Of a stretch of 64,000 nucleotides of DNA, positions 8,395-17,550 are shown piece by piece; the first letter of the stretch is position 1; each line of letters begins with the position of its first letter. A model generated the notes under the pieces. That model was not told the DNA's origin. It searched no databases and saw only the letters and a program-made list of their open reading frames with translations. Source of the DNA: Roseibium sp. MMSF_3544 (GTDB taxonomy: Bacteria > Pseudomonadota > Alphaproteobacteria > Rhizobiales > Stappiaceae); contig NZ_JASHKA010000004.1 in the NCBI RefSeq assembly GCF_030732845.1, positions 62,001 through 126,000 on the forward strand. The letters run 5' to 3'. Made by a program: the position numbers and the translations under genes.

Positions 8395-9990
8395 TCAGGC
8401 TGTGTCCGCCTTCAGCAATGCAAATGTTATGGAGTCGACCAGTGCCTGGAACGAGGCGTCGACGATATTGGGAGAAACCCCGATCGTAAACCAGCGGCGC
8501 TGGGTTCTTGTATCGTGGCTTTCTATCAGAACGCGCGTCACGGCGGCCGTTCCACCGTTCAGTATCCGCACCTTGTAGTCAATCAGCTCGAGCCCGGCAA
8601 TGGCTTCCTGATACTTGCCGAGGTCCTTTCGCAGCGCCATGTCGAGCGCGTTCACCGGGCCGTTCCCTTCCGCAACGGACATGCGTGTCTCGCCATCGAT
8701 GTCGACCTTTACCACCGCTTCGGACACCGTGATCAGATCACCAATTGCATTAAATCGGCGTTCGACCATCACCTTGAACGAATTGACATCGAAGTAACGC
8801 GGCACTTCGCCAAGTTCGCGCCGCGCCAGCAATTCAAAGGAGGCATCGGCCGCTTCATAGGCATAGCCCTCCGCTTCTCGCTCCTTCACAAGCGCAAGCA
8901 GCTGGTCTAGACGCGGATCGGACTTTTCGATCTCAATTCCAACCCGGGCAAGCTCACCCAACAAGTTGCTTTTTCCGGCCTGGTCCGACACCAGAACCCT
9001 GCGCTGATTGCCGACGATTTCGGGTGCGACATGCTCATAAGTCTGCGGATCCTTCAGGATCGCGGACGCATGGATGCCGGCCTTGGTGGCAAAGGCTGTT
9101 TCGCCGACATAAGGCGCCTGTCTGTCCGGTGAGCGGTTCAGGATCTCATCGAACGCGTGTGAGATTGCCGTGATGTCCTTTAGCTGATCGTCGCTCACGC
9201 CAACTTCGAACCGGTCTGCAAAGGCCTTCTTGAGCTTCAGGGTGGGGATCAGTGTCACGAGGTTGGCATTTCCGCACCGTTCTCCAAGACCGTTCAGCGT
9301 TCCCTGGATCTGGCGAACGCCGGCATCGACAGCGGCGAGCGAATTTGCGACAGCCTGGCCCGTGTCGTCATGGGTGTGAATGCCAAGGTGGGTGCCCGGC
9401 ACCACCTCCTGCACCTTTGTGACGATGTGATAGACCTCGTCTGGCAAAGTCCCACCGTTCGTGTCGCAAAGGACCACCCATCGTGCGCCGGCCTGATAGG
9501 CTGTGCGTGCGCAATCGAGCGCGTAATCCGGATTTGCCTTGTATCCGTCGAAAAAATGCTCGCAATCAATCATCGCTTCCTTGCCGGCGGAAACGGTGGC
9601 GGCGACGGTGTCGTGGATCGATTCCAGGTTTTCCTCGTTGGTGCATCCAAGGGCGATATCGACATGATAGTCCCAGGCCTTGGCCACGAAACAGCAGGCA
9701 TCAGACTTGCTGGACAACACTTGCTGCAGCCCCGGATCGTTTGAGGCCGACCGCCCAACACGCTTGGTCATGCCGAAGGCCGTGAAAACCGCCTCTTGCG
9801 TCCGTTTTTCACTGAAAAACTCGGTGTCACCCGGATTTGCGCCTGGATAGCCGCCTTCGACATAATCGACACCCAACCGCTCCAACAGCTCCGCAATCAC
9901 GATCTTCTCGTTCACCGAAAAATCGATGCCGCTTGTCTGCGCGCCGTCACGAAGTGTTGTGTCAAAAAGGTAGAGCCGGTCCTTGGTCAT
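8395..9990 (-). CDS. cimA: (R)-citramalate synthase
   Basis: Condenses pyruvate and acetyl-CoA to citramalate, the first step of a threonine-independent route to isoleucine. The 531-residue protein has the HMGL/LeuA-type TIM barrel in the first about 290 residues: LFDTTLRDGAQTSG, CDTNGGTLPDEV and the metal ligands in GIHTHDDTGQAVANSL. It is followed by a linker (PYVGETAFATKAGIHASA) and a LeuA-type regulatory domain from about 380. This length and the DTTLRDGAQ/VEGGYPGANP segments separate CimA from 2-isopropylmalate synthase. It is downstream of cysS and the GFA gene on the same strand with short gaps, and upstream of rarD. Confidence 0.92.
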   Translation of the reverse strand: MTKDRLYLFDTTLRDGAQTSGIDFSVNEKIVIAELLERLGVDYVEGGYPGANPGDTEFFSEKRTQEAVFTAFGMTKRVGRSASNDPGLQQVLSSKSDACCFVAKAWDYHVDIALGCTNEENLESIHDTVAATVSAGKEAMIDCEHFFDGYKANPDYALDCARTAYQAGARWVVLCDTNGGTLPDEVYHIVTKVQEVVPGTHLGIHTHDDTGQAVANSLAAVDAGVRQIQGTLNGLGERCGNANLVTLIPTLKLKKAFADRFEVGVSDDQLKDITAISHAFDEILNRSPDRQAPYVGETAFATKAGIHASAILKDPQTYEHVAPEIVGNQRRVLVSDQAGKSNLLGELARVGIEIEKSDPRLDQLLALVKEREAEGYAYEAADASFELLARRELGEVPRYFDVNSFKVMVERRFNAIGDLITVSEAVVKVDIDGETRMSVAEGNGPVNALDMALRKDLGKYQEAIAGLELIDYKVRILNGGTAAVTRVLIESHDTRTQRRWFTIGVSPNIVDASFQALVDSITFALLKADTA

Positions 9991-10044
9991 AAATGTTTCC
10001 TACCTGGCAATTTGGCTGGGATCTTTTTTTGATGTCTTGTTGAA

Positions 10045-10542
10045 TTACACCGGAGGCCAATCGTCCGTGTCGTGGTCAGGGTGTTGATAGGAGACAACGG
10101 ACGCCAGAAATTTGGCTGTCTCGCTGTCTTCTTCCGTTTTTCTCATCGGCAGGCTGGCGATCCCATCCGCATAGGACAGCTTGGCTTCAACGCCGTACTG
10201 AATGACCGGCGCAACCCTTTCCGGTTCGTCGAACGCACCGATGGCAACGGCAACGCCGTCAGGCGCTTCATAGGTGAGCGGCGTACCGCATTCCGGGCAG
10301 AAACCACGGGCGACGTGATTGGAGCTTTGAAACCGTTTCGGCTCGCCACGGGTCCATATCAGCCGTGCGTTTTCTTCCACGTTGACCAAAGGTCCGTAGA
10401 ATGCGCCAAACGCTTTCTGGCACATGCGGCAGTGACATATCGAGGCTGTCCCAAGCTGCCCTTCGATCCGGAACCGCACGGCCCCGCACTGGCATCCTCC
10501 GGTATGGTGTTTTGGCTCTTCAGTCACCGCTTGACCTCCCAC
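10045..10542 (-). CDS. GFA-family (glutathione-dependent formaldehyde-activating enzyme-like) zinc protein
   Basis: A 165-residue protein with the Zn-binding cysteine pattern of the GFA (Mss4-like) fold: [10 protein letters not shown] near the start, [13 protein letters not shown] and [13 protein letters not shown]. Despite the family name, most members have no demonstrated formaldehyde activity. The ATG lies inside the end of cysS; a GTG at 10527, overlapping the cysS stop codon as GTGA, is an equally good start and would give VTEEPK as the first residues. The overlap implies translational coupling with cysS. Confidence 0.85.
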   Translation of the reverse strand: MGGQAVTEEPKHHTGGCQCGAVRFRIEGQLGTASICHCRMCQKAFGAFYGPLVNVEENARLIWTRGEPKRFQSSNHVARGFCPECGTPLTYEAPDGVAVAIGAFDEPERVAPVIQYGVEAKLSYADGIASLPMRKTEEDSETAKFLASVVSYQHPDHDTDDWPPV

Positions 10543-11939
10543 GTTGTGATCCGTGCACCGGTTTCAGAGTCTTTTGAATCCTTTAGGTGGATTCCTTGAG
10601 ACGTCAGTTCAGCTCTGATGCTGTCGGCAACCGGCCAATCCTTGGCGTTGAGCGCCTGCAGCCGTCGGGCCACGGCTTCTTCAACGGCAGCATCGTCAAT
10701 GCCGGACATGTCGGCCTTAACCGGCGACAACCCCATCAGTTGTGCGGTCGCGGCGTATGTCTCAAGCTGTGAATGATCCTTACCGGCATCGACCGCAAGT
10801 GCGTGAAGCGCCTGGATCGCACCTGCAGTGTTCAAGTCGTCCTTGAGATGCTCGACAACGTCCGCAGAGGGTTCGGCATCAGTCGTCACAAGGTCCGGCC
10901 ATTTCGACAACAGGTTTTCCGCTTCTTCCAGCTTGCGCACGGAAAAATCGATCGGCTCACGATAATTGGTCATCAGCATGGCCAGCCGCAAAACCTCGCC
11001 AGGCCACTTTCGGCCACCGAAACTCTCGGTTTCCAGCAACTCCTGAATGGTGAAGAAGTTGCCCTCAGATTTGGACATCTTCTTGCCTTCGACCTGCAGG
11101 AAGCCATTGTGCAGCCAGTAGTTGGCCATGGTCGTCGTGCCGTGGGCGCAACGCGACTGGGCGATTTCGTTTTCATGGTGCGGGAAGATCAGATCGAGAC
11201 CTCCACCATGAATGTCGAACACCTTCCCAAGATGGTGAGCGCTCATGACGGAGCACTCGATATGCCAGCCGGGACGTCCCCGCCCCCAGGGGCTCTCCCA
11301 TCCCGGTTCCTCGTCGGAGGAAAGCTTCCAAAGCACGAAGTCGCCAGCGTTTTTCTTGTGTGCATCAACGGCAATACGCGCGCCAGCGAGCTGTTCATCG
11401 AGGTTGCGTTTGGAAAGGTCGCCATAATCCGGCATGGAGACCGTGTCGAACAGAACCTCGCCGCCCGCTTCATACGCGTGCCCCTTGGCGATCAGCTGCG
11501 AGATCATCTCGACCATGCCGTCAATGTGCTGCGTCGCACGCGGCTCATGGTTCGGCTCAAGGACGCCAAGCGTCTTGATATCCTTGTGGAATTGGTCCGC
11601 AGTCCGCTTCGTCACCTTTGCGATGGCATCGTTGAGCGGCAGGTCCGGATGGTCGCGCAGGGCCCTTGCATTGATCTTGTCATCGACGTCCGTGATGTTG
11701 CGCACGTAAGTGACATGATCCGGGCCGTAGAGATGGTTCAGCAAGCGGTAGAGCACGTCAAAGACGATGACCGGCCGTGCGTTTCCTATGTGTGCAAAGT
11801 CATAGACCGTCGGACCGCAGACGTAGAGGCGCACATTCTCATCATTGATGGCCCGGAAGTCTTCCTTCTCGCGGCTCAACGTATTGGTGAGCTTCAAGCC
11901 CTTGTCGGACCCGGATTTCTGTGTCGCTTCGACGCTCAT
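10524..11939 (-). CDS. cysS: Cysteinyl-tRNA synthetase
   Basis: Charges tRNA-Cys. The 471-residue class I synthetase contains [17 protein letters not shown] (Zn-ligand Cys and the HIGH-equivalent HIGN), the Zn/active-site segments [14 protein letters not shown] and [16 protein letters not shown], and the KMSKS loop KKMSKSEGN. The length and domain order are normal. It is probably the first gene of cysS - GFA - cimA - rarD. Confidence 0.97.
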   Translation of the reverse strand: MSVEATQKSGSDKGLKLTNTLSREKEDFRAINDENVRLYVCGPTVYDFAHIGNARPVIVFDVLYRLLNHLYGPDHVTYVRNITDVDDKINARALRDHPDLPLNDAIAKVTKRTADQFHKDIKTLGVLEPNHEPRATQHIDGMVEMISQLIAKGHAYEAGGEVLFDTVSMPDYGDLSKRNLDEQLAGARIAVDAHKKNAGDFVLWKLSSDEEPGWESPWGRGRPGWHIECSVMSAHHLGKVFDIHGGGLDLIFPHHENEIAQSRCAHGTTTMANYWLHNGFLQVEGKKMSKSEGNFFTIQELLETESFGGRKWPGEVLRLAMLMTNYREPIDFSVRKLEEAENLLSKWPDLVTTDAEPSADVVEHLKDDLNTAGAIQALHALAVDAGKDHSQLETYAATAQLMGLSPVKADMSGIDDAAVEEAVARRLQALNAKDWPVADSIRAELTSQGIHLKDSKDSETGARITTWEVKR

Positions 11940-12042
11940 GTCAAACGGTCTCCTGGCCGGCTGACCGGGCGATCCGTCTCAGAGGAATTTTTGCCAAGAG
12001 GGAACGGCCACAGCCAGCGGTGTCGCTTAGCTGCAGCAAATA

Positions 12043-12147
12043 ATGGTGATCGAGATGATGGTCCGTGTGGTCGTCATCATGGGCGCTTTATGGACCGGAA
12101 CATTCAACGCGGTCAAGGCTGCAATTCACACCATTTTCCAAATGTGA
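12043..12147 (+). CDS. Possible 34-residue peptide upstream of the L,D-transpeptidase
   Basis: A short open frame starts MVIEMMVRVVVIMGALW and continues with a second, less hydrophobic half before TGA. It is Val/Ile/Met-rich and could be a tiny membrane peptide or a leader. The ribosome-binding site is poor for the first ATG; an internal ATG at 12055 is an alternative start. It lies in the cysS / L,D-transpeptidase divergent gap. No family is recognised and it may be chance. Confidence 0.25.
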   Translation: MVIEMMVRVVVIMGALWTGTFNAVKAAIHTIFQM

Positions 12148-12220
12148 AGCGGTGTGGCGTTGGCGCCTCACCAGACTTGCACTAAACTTTTGCAGCCGGG
12201 AATCAGGAGGGGGATTTCAT

Positions 12221-13891
12221 ATGGCGTTGCTGAATTCACTGCGCTCGCATTCAACAGACACGCTGCTGACCGGGGCACTCACCGCCCTTTTGTTTTTGGC
12301 GGCGCCACCTGTACTTGCGCAGTCCGAAGCCACCTCTCAGCCGGAAGCTGCGACCGTCGAACCGGCAGCCAACCCGCAACCTGAAACGCCCATCGCAAGA
12401 GCGATCCAGGCTGCGATGCCGGCCGATTTTCCTGACGGGCTCAAGCAGTATTACATCGAAAAAGTCTTTGCGCCTGTCTGGTTTGACCAGAACGGCCTGA
12501 AGGAAAATGCGCATTTGGCCATTGCGGCGATGGCCGAGGCCAACGACCATGCCCTCAATCCGAACAATTACCGCCCGATCGAACTTGCCGAACTTACCGA
12601 AACCGCTCAGACACCCGAAGAGTGGGCGAATTTCGATCTGGAACTGTCCCACCAGTTTCTGCGCTATGCCACACACTTGTCGTCAGGGCGCGTTCAGCCC
12701 AACAAGATCAACAAGGCTTTGAACCTCTTCCCGGACACGCCGGACCCGAAAAGACTTTTCGAAAATGCGGAAAACTCGGTTGAATTCAGCGCGTTCCTGG
12801 ACAGCCTGCCGCCGCAGTCGGACAATTATGCAAGGCTCAAACGCCGCCTTGCCCAGTACCGGGAAAAGGCGGCTGCCGGCGGCTTTACAATCGTACCCGA
12901 CGGAGACGTTCTCAAACCGAACATGACCGATCCGCGCGTTTCCGCTCTGCGCGAACGGCTGATGCAGGAAGACATTACAGCCGCCGCCGACCATTCCGGC
13001 GATGTCTATGACGGCAACCTTGTCGAGGCGGTCAAGATTTTTCAGGACCACCACGGACTGGCCACCGATGGTGTCATTGGCAAGAACACCCTGGAGCGCC
13101 TCAACATTCCGATCCAGGACAAACTCATCCAGATGGAACTCAACATGGAGCGCCGGCGCTGGATGCGGGACGATCTGGGCGACTTCTATGTCTTCACAAA
13201 CCTTGCCGACCAGAACCTGAAAGTGGTGCGCAACGGTAAGACCATCCACACGACGCGCGTGGTCGTTGGCAAGCCCTATCATGCGACACCGGTCTTCTCG
13301 GACCAGTTGGAGTATGTCGAGATCAATCCGTTCTGGAACGTGCCCTACTCCATCGCCACAAAGGAATACCTTCCGAAGCTGAAGCAGAACCCGTCAGCGC
13401 TCAGCCGGCAGAATATTCGCGTTTTTCAAAATGGCAGCGAGATCGCGCCGACGCAGGTCGCATGGAACAGTTATTCGGGCGGTAATTTTCCGTTCCGCCT
13501 TCGCCAGGACCCGGGTGATGGCAACGCGCTCGGACGGATCAAGTTCATGTTCCCGAATGAGTTCAACATCTACATCCACGATACACCGTCAAAGTCGCTG
13601 TTCTCGCGCGCAGAACGCGCATACAGCCATGGCTGTATCAGGGCTTCGAACCCGTTCAAGCTTGCCGACGTCCTTCTGGCCGACAACAATTCGACACCCG
13701 GTCACTGGGAAACAATCCGGGACAGCCAGAAACGCACCATCGTCAAGCCGGTCGTGCCGATCGAGGTGCATCTTACCTATCTCACGGCGTGGATGAACAA
13801 GGATGGCTCGACCCATTTCAGAAAAGACATCTATGGCCGCGACGAGGTCCTCTTGAAAGCTCTCCGAAAGGCGATGACGGAGAACCTATAG
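12221..13891 (+). CDS. Periplasmic L,D-transpeptidase, YcbB/LdtD-like
   Basis: Forms 3-3 cross-links in peptidoglycan. From the ATG with the strong ribosome-binding site AGGAGGGGG the protein is 556 residues. It has a Sec signal peptide (about 1-33, ending APPVLAQ), a Pro/Glu/Ala-rich linker, a scaffold region with RYATHLSSGRVQPNKI, a peptidoglycan-binding domain (VEAVKIFQDHHGLATDGVIG) and a YkuD catalytic domain. The catalytic motif is SHGCIRASN, with H470 and nucleophile C472; an upstream IYIHDTPSK supplies the other conserved His. The open frame extends about 50 codons further upstream, but that part lacks family features. Confidence 0.92.
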   Translation: MALLNSLRSHSTDTLLTGALTALLFLAAPPVLAQSEATSQPEAATVEPAANPQPETPIARAIQAAMPADFPDGLKQYYIEKVFAPVWFDQNGLKENAHLAIAAMAEANDHALNPNNYRPIELAELTETAQTPEEWANFDLELSHQFLRYATHLSSGRVQPNKINKALNLFPDTPDPKRLFENAENSVEFSAFLDSLPPQSDNYARLKRRLAQYREKAAAGGFTIVPDGDVLKPNMTDPRVSALRERLMQEDITAAADHSGDVYDGNLVEAVKIFQDHHGLATDGVIGKNTLERLNIPIQDKLIQMELNMERRRWMRDDLGDFYVFTNLADQNLKVVRNGKTIHTTRVVVGKPYHATPVFSDQLEYVEINPFWNVPYSIATKEYLPKLKQNPSALSRQNIRVFQNGSEIAPTQVAWNSYSGGNFPFRLRQDPGDGNALGRIKFMFPNEFNIYIHDTPSKSLFSRAERAYSHGCIRASNPFKLADVLLADNNSTPGHWETIRDSQKRTIVKPVVPIEVHLTYLTAWMNKDGSTHFRKDIYGRDEVLLKALRKAMTENL

Positions 13892-14031
13892 AACTATAAC
13901 CAACTGTTTTTTCTTGGTTTTTGGATCTGTTTAGATATCTGAACGGTAACTGAACGCAGTGCTCAGCATGGGTTCAAGGCGCCCCCCGTATTCTCCGGGC
14001 AATCGATACAGATTGCCATCAGGAGAAACTC

Positions 14032-14220
14032 ATGTTGAACCGCCTCTTCGTTATAGTCTTTCTGGCCCTCATTCTGGGTGGTCCGTTTGCCGCCCTCGTC
14101 GCCATCACCGACGGTACCAAGGCATTTGGCAATGAAATGCAGCAAAAAAGCGTGTGCCTGATGACCGGCACAGGATGTGGTAACGGAAACATCATTGTCA
14201 CGGTGGCGGGCCGCATATAA
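14032..14220 (+). CDS. Small secreted or membrane protein, hypothetical
   Basis: A 62-residue protein with AGGAG at an ideal 6-nt spacing before ATG. Residues about 3-26 form one hydrophobic segment (LFVIVFLALILGGPFAALVA), a signal peptide or anchor. The remaining about 35 residues contain two cysteines (SVCLMTGTGCGNG) that could form a disulfide in the periplasm. I do not recognise a family. It stands alone between the transpeptidase and the SqrR-like gene. Confidence 0.6.
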   Translation: MLNRLFVIVFLALILGGPFAALVAITDGTKAFGNEMQQKSVCLMTGTGCGNGNIIVTVAGRI

Positions 14221-14234
14221 GAATACACGCAGAA

Positions 14235-14264
14235 TTCAAGCGGTACCGAGCACGTAAGCTTGAA
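14235..14264. repeat. Inverted repeat upstream of the SqrR-like gene
   Basis: TTCAAGC (14235-14241) and GCTTGAA (14258-14264) are perfect 7-bp arms separated by 16 bp. They lie 31 bp before the regulator's ATG and 15 bp after the small ORF's stop. This could be an operator for autoregulation or a weak terminator (GTTTTC follows). It does not look like the published AT-rich BigR box. Confidence 0.4.
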
Positions 14265-14294
14265 GTTTTCTCCCGCGTTTGGCAGAGTTGATCA

Positions 14295-14636
14295 ATGGAC
14301 TACAAAGCACTTGAAGATAAAGCAGAATCTGCGGCCGAGTTTCTAAAGATGATGGCATCGGCGCCGCGCCTGCTTCTGATGTGCCTTGTCCTGGAAGAAG
14401 AAAAATGCGTCAGCGAACTCGCCGACGCGACCGGCATGCGGATGCCAACCGTCTCCCAACAACTCGCGCTGCTGCGCGCCCAGGGACTTGTCGCCACACG
14501 GCGCGAGGGGACGACGATTTATTACCGGTTGTCGAGCGAGCCAGTGAGAGACATCATGGCAATGCTCTACAAGCACTTTTGCGCCGACGCCGACATGCCG
14601 GTCGCAAAGCACCTGGAAACGCTGGACGCGGACTGA
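14295..14636 (+). CDS. ArsR-family regulator of SqrR/BigR type (persulfide-sensing dithiol repressor)
   Basis: A 113-residue winged-helix protein: MASAPRLLLMCLVL, VSELADATGMRMPTVSQQLALLRAQGLV and REGTTIYYRLSSEPVRDIMAMLYKHFC. It lacks a typical metal site but has C30 and C96, in the two helices and at the same 66-residue spacing as the reactive pair C41/C107 of Rhodobacter SqrR. In SqrR and BigR those cysteines form a polysulfide bridge and release DNA when sulfide or persulfide is present. A third cysteine (C38) is extra. Target genes are not obvious; a metallo-beta-lactamase-fold protein about 0.7 kb away could be related. The function is inferred by alignment of the Cys spacing. Confidence 0.82.
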   Translation: MDYKALEDKAESAAEFLKMMASAPRLLLMCLVLEEEKCVSELADATGMRMPTVSQQLALLRAQGLVATRREGTTIYYRLSSEPVRDIMAMLYKHFCADADMPVAKHLETLDAD

Positions 14637-14666
14637 CAGTCCGCCGGAAATCCGGCCGCGCCTCCC

Positions 14667-15182
14667 CTAATCACTGACAAAGTCGGCGCATTTTGGCGGC
14701 GCCTGATCGCCCCACGGCATCAGCGGCACAGTGGATGTTGAGTTCTTGGGACTGCCTTCGATCAGCTTGTCGGAGTAAACCAGATAGACCAAGACATTGC
14801 GCTTGGCGTCGCAGCCACGCACGATCCTCATTTTCTTGAACATCAGCGAACGACGCTGGCGAAACATCTCCTCGCCCTGCTCAAACTCCTCCTTGATCGT
14901 CACCGGGCCAACCTGGCGGCACGCGAGCGACACATCGGAAACCTCCTCTGCAACCCCGAGCCAGCCTGAAACGCCGCCCTTTTCGGGAACCGTGAAATGG
15001 CAAGAAACACCTTCGACAAGCGGGTCGTCGATTGCGTAGGTCGCAAGCTTGTGGTCCGGCGTCAGGAACTTCCAGACAGTCGACTTCTTGAAGATCAGAT
15101 CTGGATCGTCATCCGATAGGGCGGAGCCTGTTCCCAGAAGACAGGCGACCAGTGCAAGCATGGTGGCAATCGGAAAACGCAT
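14667..15182 (-). CDS. creA: CreA family secreted protein
   Basis: A CreA-family periplasmic protein of unknown function. From the ATG at 15182 (GGAG upstream) it is 171 residues with a signal peptide (MRFPIATMLALVACLLGTGSALS). The mature part has the CreA landmarks FKKSTVWKFLTPDHKLATYA, ISDPLV-like DDPLVEGVSCHFT, GVAEEVSDVSLACRQVGP and KKMRIVRGCDAKRNVLVYLVYSDKLIEGSPKNS. Four cysteines (in VSCHFT, LACRQ, VRGCDA and PKCADF) could form two disulfides. A start 11 codons upstream is possible but less likely. It seems to be transcribed alone, converging with the SqrR-like gene. Confidence 0.88.
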   Translation of the reverse strand: MRFPIATMLALVACLLGTGSALSDDDPDLIFKKSTVWKFLTPDHKLATYAIDDPLVEGVSCHFTVPEKGGVSGWLGVAEEVSDVSLACRQVGPVTIKEEFEQGEEMFRQRRSLMFKKMRIVRGCDAKRNVLVYLVYSDKLIEGSPKNSTSTVPLMPWGDQAPPKCADFVSD

Positions 15183-15273
15183 CGAAAAATCTCCAAGTTC
15201 AGGAACGCCAGACATGTGGGGTGCGTGTGCGTACGATCAAGCAATCAGAAAAAATGGACCTTCTGAAAACAAA

Positions 15274-15295
15274 ACGCGCGCCTGCCGGCGCGCGT
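15274..15295 (-). terminator. Intrinsic terminator of the MBL-fold gene
   Basis: A perfect 9-bp stem ACGCGCGCC / GGCGCGCGT with a 4-nt loop. Read on the minus strand it is followed by TTTTGTTTTC. It sits 30 bp past the stop codon of the MBL-fold gene and before creA, so creA probably has its own promoter. Confidence 0.85.
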
Positions 15296-15324
15296 ATGTG
15301 TTTTGTCCTGCCTGATGATGTCTG

Positions 15325-16545
15325 CTATCGGACGCCTTCAAGCAGTATCTCTGGTTCTTCGGCCACCGTTTCTTCGTTCTCGGGCGCAGTGGGAGCCTGA
15401 TCGTCCGGTGTCGTATCGACGATATCCTCAGACGAGAGATCCAGCGTCTCGCCGTCTCCGGATGTCTGGGCGTCTGGATCGTCTGCAAGCGAGGCGGCAA
15501 ACTCATTGTCGGAAACCAGTTGCGCCTGCACGGCTTCGTGCATTTCCTCCACAGACGGTTCGGCGACAGTTTCTTGCGGCAGATGCGCCACCACCACGCC
15601 GCCAAGGGCATCGCGCAGGTCCGCGCAGCGCTCCCGCGTCCAGATCTGCGGCTGATCGAGACCCAGCGCCTCGTCGTAAGCCCGCGCGACATTGAACGGC
15701 AAGTGCATCTCGAAATCCGCTTTTGACCCAAATTGCGGTGCCAATGCATCTTTTACGGAATCGAACGTGTCCTTGAGACCGAGGCTCTGCTCAACGCAGG
15801 CAGCCGCAGCGTCCCGCAGGGTCGTCACAAAGTCACGAGTGGTCTCGACAGCCTGTGCAACTGCAGCCGTTCCCTTTGCCGATCGGCCGCGGCCCGGGAC
15901 CAGTGCGGTCGGGCGAAACGCGGTGATACGGTCCAGCGCTCTGGGCCAGTCCGTGAGATGCGCATCGCCGCAATAGGGTATGGCTGAGGTTTGTACAAGG
16001 TCACCGGCAAAGATCACCGAGCTGGCCGGAACCCAGACCACAACATCGCCCATTGTGTGAGCACGTCCCAGATGCATCAGCCGCACTTCAATTCCACCAA
16101 GATCGATCGACATGGAGGACGCAATGGTCATGCTCGGCAAGCTGACGGTTGCCGCCGCAGGCAAGCTGGAAAACAGCGCCGGACTGCGCTCCTTCGATAA
16201 CAGAATGTCTTCTGGTCCGCGCGTGTCCATCATACGCCGGGTCAGATCGGAGGCTAGAATTTCGCCAGGCTCAAAGGCTGGAGCACCAAGCGTATTGTCG
16301 GCGTGGAAGTGCGTCAGGACAATCTGTTTCACGGGTTTGTCCGTCAATGCGCGGACTTTCTTAAGGACCCGTCCGGCATGTTCCGGTGTGGCCTGCCCAT
16401 CAATGATCAGCACACCCCGCTCGCCGATGACAACACCCGTGTTTGAAAAGCCGTCAGCACTGTAGGCGTAACAACCTTGCCCGATTTCCTCGAACCGTTC
16501 GTTTCCACCTGGAACACTCTCGGACTGGTTCGGATTGTTGGTCAT
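15325..16545 (-). CDS. Metallo-beta-lactamase-fold hydrolase with altered metal ligands (SoxH-like)
   Basis: A 406-residue protein without a clear signal peptide. The MBL domain covers about 18-225, followed by a helical region to about 335 and an acidic, Glu/Asp/Thr-rich tail of about 70 residues. Metal-ligand motifs are non-standard. THFHADN (H79, H81, D83) has Asn where the HxHxDH motif has its last His. GRAHTMGD (H163) and FAGD (D182) are normal. PGRG has Arg219 where the last His ligand is expected. Similar changes (HYHA.R and PGRGD) are known in the SoxH/quinoprotein-associated MBL group. The substrate is unknown. The protein is divergent from the MarR gene. Confidence 0.78.
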   Translation of the reverse strand: MTNNPNQSESVPGGNERFEEIGQGCYAYSADGFSNTGVVIGERGVLIIDGQATPEHAGRVLKKVRALTDKPVKQIVLTHFHADNTLGAPAFEPGEILASDLTRRMMDTRGPEDILLSKERSPALFSSLPAAATVSLPSMTIASSMSIDLGGIEVRLMHLGRAHTMGDVVVWVPASSVIFAGDLVQTSAIPYCGDAHLTDWPRALDRITAFRPTALVPGRGRSAKGTAAVAQAVETTRDFVTTLRDAAAACVEQSLGLKDTFDSVKDALAPQFGSKADFEMHLPFNVARAYDEALGLDQPQIWTRERCADLRDALGGVVVAHLPQETVAEPSVEEMHEAVQAQLVSDNEFAASLADDPDAQTSGDGETLDLSSEDIVDTTPDDQAPTAPENEETVAEEPEILLEGVR

Positions 16546-16917
16546 TTCGGCCTCGCTTTCATGCCAGCTGTCTGATGGACTTCCTGGGTCTTCCGACCGG
16601 ACATACGCCGTTTGCCTGTTGACCTTAGCGTCTCAGTTTCCAACGCTGATTCGCAAATTTTCACGTGCCATATCCTTAACTATTCCTTTTTTATCAACAG
16701 ATAGGTCCGCCAATTACGCCGCATTACGACTTCACCGGCGCAAGCTCTCTGTCACTCTTGCTTGCACATCTGACACACTGACGAAGCAGCCGCCTTTGAC
16801 TTTCGTCCGCACTTCGATCGGTTATACTTGCTAGAGATACAAAATGGCCGGAACACGGCAGCGTTTTTCTGCCGGTCTGACCCGGCAAACCAATGACTTC
16901 AAGGCAGCACATACCTC
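16546..16917. other. Divergent intergenic region between the MBL-fold gene and marR
   Basis: 372 bp between two genes reading outward, so it must hold both promoters. A stretch with T-rich and A-rich runs lies near 16670-16700, and TTATACT near 16822-16828 could be a -10 element for the MarR gene, but no well-spaced -35 accompanies it. I see no clear inverted-repeat operator and no additional gene. Confidence 0.5.
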
Positions 16918-17418
16918 ATGTCGCAAGAAATTTGCTCAACCACCGCCTCAACTTCCAAGGACACGGGCGAACGACCCGTCTTGAGGCTCAAGCGCTTCCT
17001 GCCCTATCAGCTCAATCACCTCGCCGAAACCGTGAGTCGGTCCTTTTCGAAGATCTACGCGGAGAAATACGACATCGGAATCCCGGAGTGGCGTGTGATC
17101 GCAACGCTGGGAGAGCATGAGGTCATGACCGCCCGGGACATCAGTCTTGCAACGTCCATGCACAAGACCAAGGTCAGCCGGGCCGTTGCCGCCCTCGAGA
17201 AACGGGACCTGGTGACGCGCGACAAGAACCCCAACGACATGCGCGAACAGGCGCTCAAGCTGACATCTGCCGGCAGTGTCGTCTATGAAGATATCATCCC
17301 GAAAGCCCTCGCCTATTCGGAAGAACTTCAAGGCGCGCTTACCAGCGAACAAAGGGACCTCCTGAACGATATTTTCGACAGGCTGCACAAGGCTGCACTC
17401 GGTCAAAACGCCGAGTGA
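16918..17418 (+). CDS. MarR-family transcriptional regulator
   Basis: A 166-residue winged-helix regulator: PEWRVIATLGEHEVMTARDISLATSMHKTKVSRAVAALEKRDLV is the helix-turn-helix with recognition helix, and TRDKNPNDMREQALKLTSAG is the beta-wing with the conserved D-x-R. An about 25-residue N-terminal tail precedes the dimerisation helix (LPYQLNHLAETVSRSFSKIY). The ligand is unknown; it may control itself or the divergent MBL-fold gene. The ATG chosen is the first in frame, and the ribosome-binding site is weak. Confidence 0.88.
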   Translation: MSQEICSTTASTSKDTGERPVLRLKRFLPYQLNHLAETVSRSFSKIYAEKYDIGIPEWRVIATLGEHEVMTARDISLATSMHKTKVSRAVAALEKRDLVTRDKNPNDMREQALKLTSAGSVVYEDIIPKALAYSEELQGALTSEQRDLLNDIFDRLHKAALGQNAE

Positions 17419-17550
17419 CGAATTGCGGTGGCAAATCCCTCTCATTAACCGAACGTGAGAGCTTTCGTTGCTATTGGTAGAGGCAGGAGCGATACTTTGA
17501 TGGCCGTCATGGACGGCTCGGCGCAGGGACAGCGCTGCTGGGGATGAGCA

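Noticed and set aside
10773..12185. 470-residue plus-strand open frame opposite cysS
   Set aside because: It lies fully antisense to the well-conserved cysS and has no family features or ribosome-binding site; an artefact of GC-rich codon bias.
14235..14264. BigR box upstream of the SqrR-like gene
   Set aside because: The inverted repeat is not the AT-rich palindrome described for BigR, so I list it only as an inverted repeat of unknown role.
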